Part shown: piece after piece, positions 61,153 to 64,000 of the stretch
Layout of the letters: the number at the start of each line of letters is the position of its first letter
Numbering within the stretch: position 1 is the first letter of the stretch
From: Methylobacterium sp. NMS14P
GTDB taxonomy: Bacteria > Pseudomonadota > Alphaproteobacteria > Rhizobiales > Beijerinckiaceae
Length of the DNA stretch: 64,000 bases
NCBI RefSeq assembly: GCF_028583545.1
Contig: NZ_CP087108.1
Span: forward strand, 1-64,000
Direction of reading: 5' to 3'
The notes under the pieces: model-generated
Database searches by the model: none
Seen by the model: only the letters and a program-made list of their open reading frames with translations
What the model was told of the DNA's origin: nothing
Program-made: the position numbers and the translations under genes

Positions 61153-61201
61153 GGGGCAACAACAAGATGACGTGTGGCGTGCCTATCCGTAAGCCGGCAA
61201 A

Positions 61202-61420
61202 ATGCCGAAGCCGCCAAAACGCCGTGCCGACCTCGTATCCGTGTCCGAAAAGCGCGAAGCCATGCGCGTGTACGCCGTGCTGGCAACCGCGCCGGACGAG
61301 GCGCTGAAGGCCATTGCGCTGAATGCACTGCCGACAGCGCAGCTTGAGATCGTGGGCGGCCTGTCGCGCGACTTGGCGAAGCGGCTGCGCCTCAAGCTTG
61401 GGGAGCCGCTTTTGGTGTAG
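61202..61420 (+). CDS. Hypothetical protein, 72 aa
   Basis: MPKPPKRRADLVSVSEKREA with MRVYAVLATAPDEALKAIAL: basic N-terminus then helices, ending LAKRLRLKLGEPLLV. It starts ~45 bp behind the IS. Function unknown. Confidence 0.45.
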   Translation: MPKPPKRRADLVSVSEKREAMRVYAVLATAPDEALKAIALNALPTAQLEIVGGLSRDLAKRLRLKLGEPLLV

Positions 61421-61547
61421 ATCCCGGCCGAAGCAGTGGAGAGGCTCTTCACCACACCGCTTGGCCCGCAGTAGCTCAAAGCAGGCGTTCAGTGAGGGCG
61501 CAGAGCGGCGTTGCTAGGTCGTCGATCATCTCGACGCCGTGCACTCT

Positions 61548-61808
61548 CTAGCCGACCATTTCCGGTTGCCCGTCCTGGATGGCCCTACTGGCTTCCGATC
61601 CGATATCTGCGATCGCCGCGTGTAGATGGCGGCACATGCGATCACCAGGTGTCGTGAGCCGATGGGTGCATAACTCCCGCCAGTCCTGTTGGTCCACACG
61701 GACGACGACGCTCATCCCATGTGTGATGACGGTGGCGGGAAGGGCGCACGAAGCGCAACGGGCTGTCAGGAACCGCATGTTGATCAGACTGGAAGGACGT
61801 GTCCGCAT
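61548..61808 (-). CDS. Hypothetical protein with CASC motif, 86 aa
   Basis: MRTRPSSLINMRFLTARCAS then CALPATVITHGMSVVVRVDQ and LTTPGDRMCRHLHAAIADIG. C-x2-C followed by a later MC may form a metal site. The frame is open upstream. Similar short proteins exist in Methylobacterium; function unknown. Confidence 0.5.
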   Translation of the reverse strand: MRTRPSSLINMRFLTARCASCALPATVITHGMSVVVRVDQQDWRELCTHRLTTPGDRMCRHLHAAIADIGSEASRAIQDGQPEMVG

Positions 61809-62159
61809 CGCCTCTGCAAGACCAAAGCTTACGGGCCATGGGCCGGCGCTTGCGGTGTCCAGCTCCCCCGCCGCGCCGACCCTCACGCGACTGCCCGGCC
61901 AAGGCTTCACGGGCGAGCCCCGGTGAACTGGACCGGATGCGCCTGTCGTCACGTGCCTACCCGCTGCGTGCCGTGCGGTGTCGCGAACGCCTCGGGCGCG
62001 CGTGCGGGAAGAGGCTGTCATTTAGCAGGCCCCCATCCTCCTGTCCTCGGGGGCGGTTCAGAAGAACCGCCAGAATGTGGTGAACTACGGAGGATAGCTG
62101 AAACCAGGGCGACGCATCCGAGTTGAAGCAGCGTCGCGAGAACACCCTTGGATCCAGCC
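61809..62159. other. Intergenic region with perfect hairpin
   Basis: No gene supported. GGCGGTTC-AGAA-GAACCGCC at 62052-62071 is a perfect 8-bp stem-loop without a T tract on either side. Confidence 0.5.
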
Positions 62160-62330
62160 ATGCCGACCGAGCTGCACGATAAGGCCCATATCGACGTTTT
62201 CGACCGCGCCGCTCGTGAGCATTGGGCGTTGCGCTTCGGGGTCACCGAGGAGCGTCTGCGCAAGGCCGTCCGGATGGTCGGATCCCGCGTCACAAGCGTG
62301 GCGGCCTATCTCGGTCAGCCTGCCCGCTGA
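62160..62330 (+). CDS. DUF3606-family protein
   Basis: 56 residues from MPTELHDKAHIDVFDRAARE; the core HWALRFGVTEERLRKAVRMV with VTSVAAYL matches DUF3606 (PF12244: W-x-x-RFGVS-x-x-x-L-x-x-AV-x-x-VG). Members are small and common in plasmids and Proteobacteria; unknown function. Confidence 0.8.
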   Translation: MPTELHDKAHIDVFDRAAREHWALRFGVTEERLRKAVRMVGSRVTSVAAYLGQPAR

Positions 62331-62347
62331 CCGAAGGGCATCCTGAC

Positions 62348-62587
62348 GTGAGCCGGATGATCTACGTCAGTTCGAACGGCGACCGCTGGCTCCTGCTGCG
62401 CGATCCATCCGACGGGCGCAGCTTCGTCCGCCACGAGGCGAACATCGCGTCGGGCGGCCACGTCACCGACATCGCATTGGCGGCATTTCTAGCCGCCGAT
62501 CGCGGTGGCCCCGAGCATCAGGCGCTATGGGCGTTGATCGGTGAACTCGTCGACGATGGCGCTACACCACCGTCTATGGTCGCTTAA
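62348..62587 (+). CDS. Hypothetical protein, 79 aa
   Basis: GTG start with AAGGG upstream; MIYVSSNGDRWLLLRDPSDG then SFVRHEANIASGGHVTDIAL then EHQALWALIGELV is a beta-hairpin followed by helices, a pattern of small Hyphomicrobiales proteins. Overlaps convergently with 62574-63032. Confidence 0.6.
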   Translation: MSRMIYVSSNGDRWLLLRDPSDGRSFVRHEANIASGGHVTDIALAAFLAADRGGPEHQALWALIGELVDDGATPPSMVA

Positions 62588-63032
62588 GCTGCGCTGCCGC
62601 TTTGAGGAACGCGTCCGCGTCAACGAGAAGCGCGGCGGCAATCTCGGATAGGGCAGCGCGCTCGATAGCGGCAATGCCGTCATGGTCTGCCACGTCGACC
62701 GCCACTCGAAACACGCCTTCGCGTTGCTCCATGGGCCGACCGGCAATCGCCGCGACCCGTCGCAAGTTCTCCGCGCGGCCGGCTCGGGTGCCGGCCCTAC
62801 CGATTGCCTCGTGTAGCGCCTCATCCAGCATCAGGACGTCGTAGCCCTTCTCTAGGATCGGACTGGCGAGGACGCCGGCGAGGGCTGTTTCCAGTTCATC
62901 GCCCGCGACCTCGCCGTCGGCGACGATGACGTTGGCGGCTGCGGAGACACCGGCCTGCATCAGCGCATCGTCGCCGGCATAGGCGGTCACCGTCTGGCGG
63001 AAGCGGGCGAGCAGGTCTTGTATGAAGGGCAT
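62574..63032 (-). CDS. TerB-family protein
   Basis: 152 residues, helical, MPFIQDLLARFRQTVTAYAG then GVSAAANVIVADGEVAGDEL and VFRVAVDVADHDGIAAIERA resemble the TerB/TelA tellurite-associated metal-binding fold with conserved acidic residues (ADGEV ... E). No other ter genes are nearby. Confidence 0.8.
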   Translation of the reverse strand: MPFIQDLLARFRQTVTAYAGDDALMQAGVSAAANVIVADGEVAGDELETALAGVLASPILEKGYDVLMLDEALHEAIGRAGTRAGRAENLRRVAAIAGRPMEQREGVFRVAVDVADHDGIAAIERAALSEIAAALLVDADAFLKAAAQLKRP

Positions 63033-63072
63033 GCTGATGCGCTGCTGAGCGAGGTATGTCGGAGACGGATTT

Positions 63073-63270
63073 CTAACGGCACCAGAGGGCGGCCCCGCAC
63101 CAGCGCATACGCGCCACCGAGCCCGTGACGACAGGATCGCCGACGAGGCGATGAACCTCCTCCGTCTTCGGTCTATTCGCCTCGGCCAGCATGGCCGCCG
63201 AAAAGCAGCACAGCATCAGGGCGGCGATCCATAGGAGGGCCCGGAAGGTGCGGAGGGGGCGCTTCGACAT
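63073..63270 (-). CDS. Small exported or membrane-anchored protein, 65 aa
   Basis: MSKRPLRTFRALLWIAALML then CCFSAAMLAEANRPKTEE: basic start plus hydrophobic segment followed by a short periplasmic part with VGDPVVTGSV and two Cys near the end. Function unknown. Confidence 0.5.
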   Translation of the reverse strand: MSKRPLRTFRALLWIAALMLCCFSAAMLAEANRPKTEEVHRLVGDPVVTGSVARMRWCGAALWCR

Positions 63271-63372
63271 ACGCGCCAGCGTGGTGGCGTAGCGTTAGCG
63301 AACCCTTGCCGCTCCAGACCGGCGCGGCGCTCTGTCCGGCCCTGACGCTCAACTGGACACTCAGCTCAGGCT

Positions 63373-63777
63373 TCACTTCGTGTCGATGTTCACGTTGCGG
63401 GCCATGATCCAGCCGTGATCGCAGGGGCCGGTGTACGCCTGCTCGACAGGCACGAGGATCGTTGTCCGGCATCCCAAGGGAGCCGAGCCGTAGACGATCC
63501 CGATCCAGGGGCCGATCTTTTCGCAGACCTTGACCGCGTCACCGTTGTGCAGGCGCCCGATCTCACGGAACGGCGTCTCGCCCGGGCCGCTCTGAACCGG
63601 CAGGAAGCTTTCAATCCCCGGATCGACCTCAATCACCTTCCCTGTCTCCGAACAGGCATCCTCACCGATCGCCCCACGCATCAGGATCGGCACGTTCAAG
63701 GTTGCGGTCTCCGCTAGGGCTGCCCCCGGCAACATCAGAACGAAGAGCAGCCAGAGACGCGACGCTATCGAAGCCAT
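63373..63777 (-). CDS. Exported SH3-like protein
   Basis: 134 residues; signal peptide MASIASRLWLLFVLMLPGAA-LA. The mature part LPVQSGPGETPFREIGRLHN followed by GDAVKVCEKIGPWIGIVYGS fits a bacterial SH3 domain (strands around GDxVxVxExxGxWxxV). Four Cys probably form disulfides. Cell-wall association is possible. Confidence 0.7.
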   Translation of the reverse strand: MASIASRLWLLFVLMLPGAALAETATLNVPILMRGAIGEDACSETGKVIEVDPGIESFLPVQSGPGETPFREIGRLHNGDAVKVCEKIGPWIGIVYGSAPLGCRTTILVPVEQAYTGPCDHGWIMARNVNIDTK

Positions 63778-63936
63778 GGGGGTGCCGAGCTATCGGGTTT
63801 TGATGACGAGCGATGCCGCAATCGCTTGTTGGAGAGCGGATAACGCAGGCCTTCACGCGACGATCCAGCGCTTGGAAGGGCAGGGTAGAACCGGGGCTCG
63901 ATCGCTGCGTTGAGCGACATGCGCGCGGAGTTCGCC

Positions 63937-64000
63937 ATGACCCTGTCGGATCCTACTCGCTTGGCTCTCACAGAAGCCGCCCTCGCGTCCGCAGATCGGC
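63937..64000 (+). CDS. Start of an unidentified gene, cut by the window edge
   Basis: ATG with CGGAG seven bases upstream: MTLSDPTRLALTEAALASAD. The product cannot be identified from 21 residues. Confidence 0.3.
   Translation, partial: MTLSDPTRLALTEAALASADR

Larger units (their letters stand above)
59830..61158 (+). mobile_element. IS3-family element (orfA/orfB), probably inactive
   Basis: Imperfect ends TAGCCCCC...GACCGGACAGG (59830-59853) and its inverse at 61136-61158 flank both reading frames. OrfA is frameshifted near 60160 and no target duplication is visible, so the copy is probably dead. Confidence 0.8.

Overview
The window looks like accessory, probably plasmid-borne, DNA of a GC-rich alphaproteobacterium of the Hyphomicrobiales, most like Methylobacterium or Methylorubrum. 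This is an inference from gene content: a CtrA-type response regulator, an EcfG-type sigma factor, a Ros/MucR regulator, Omp31-type outer-membrane protein, DUF6894, DUF2171, DUF3597 and DUF2934 proteins, and several AraC regulators of one subfamily. No rRNA, tRNA or core metabolic operon was seen. A ParA/ribbon-helix-helix partition cassette with palindromic repeats, a candidate replication initiator with a perfect DnaA box beside its start codon, a tyrosine recombinase and many IS remnants favour a plasmid or integrated plasmid.

Layout. 0-3.2 kb: a small duplicated gene, an intact-looking IS407-group element with 4-bp target duplication, and two HTH-like paralogues. 3.2-13 kb: an AraC regulator and many short genes (secreted Cys-rich pair, DUF6894, DUF2171, hypotheticals). 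13.2-18 kb: GNAT enzyme, ParA plus ribbon-helix-helix partner among four clusters of a GCTGTAGC palindrome, a degenerate M41-like protein, a tyrosine recombinase. 18-25.4 kb: outer-membrane protein, CtrA paralogue, decayed genes, an AraC regulator, first HNH-like gene. 26.2-27.8 kb: IS21-like remnant carrying a nested, deleted ISL3 element with perfect 8-bp target duplication. 27.8-40 kb: DUF4926/DUF6883 pair, then a signalling block with three chemoreceptors, two small receptor-companion proteins, a GAF-PAS-GGDEF-EAL protein and a LOV-like PAS protein. 40-43.5 kb: candidate replication protein and DnaA box, AraC, MucR-like and IHF-like regulators. 43.6-53.6 kb: partly decayed second copies of genes from the first 9 kb, a TAXI binding protein, DUF3800, many microproteins, and an IS21 fragment. 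54-64 kb: a fourth chemoreceptor, EcfG-like sigma with DUF2934, broken IS3-type elements, third HNH-like gene, TerB-like and SH3-like proteins.

How it fits together: the recognisable functions are replicon maintenance, environmental sensing (four chemoreceptors, c-di-GMP turnover, PAS sensing, stress sigma, AraC regulators) and envelope or secreted small proteins. A perfect TTAA-N7-TTAA box lies upstream of one chemoreceptor gene and a near match upstream of another, so the CtrA paralogue encoded in the same window may control part of the sensing block. No CheA, CheW or CheY is encoded here, so the receptors would have to use a chemosensory core from elsewhere.

Duplication followed by decay is a dominant theme. 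At least ten gene or repeat families occur two to four times, with broken copies colinear with intact ones.
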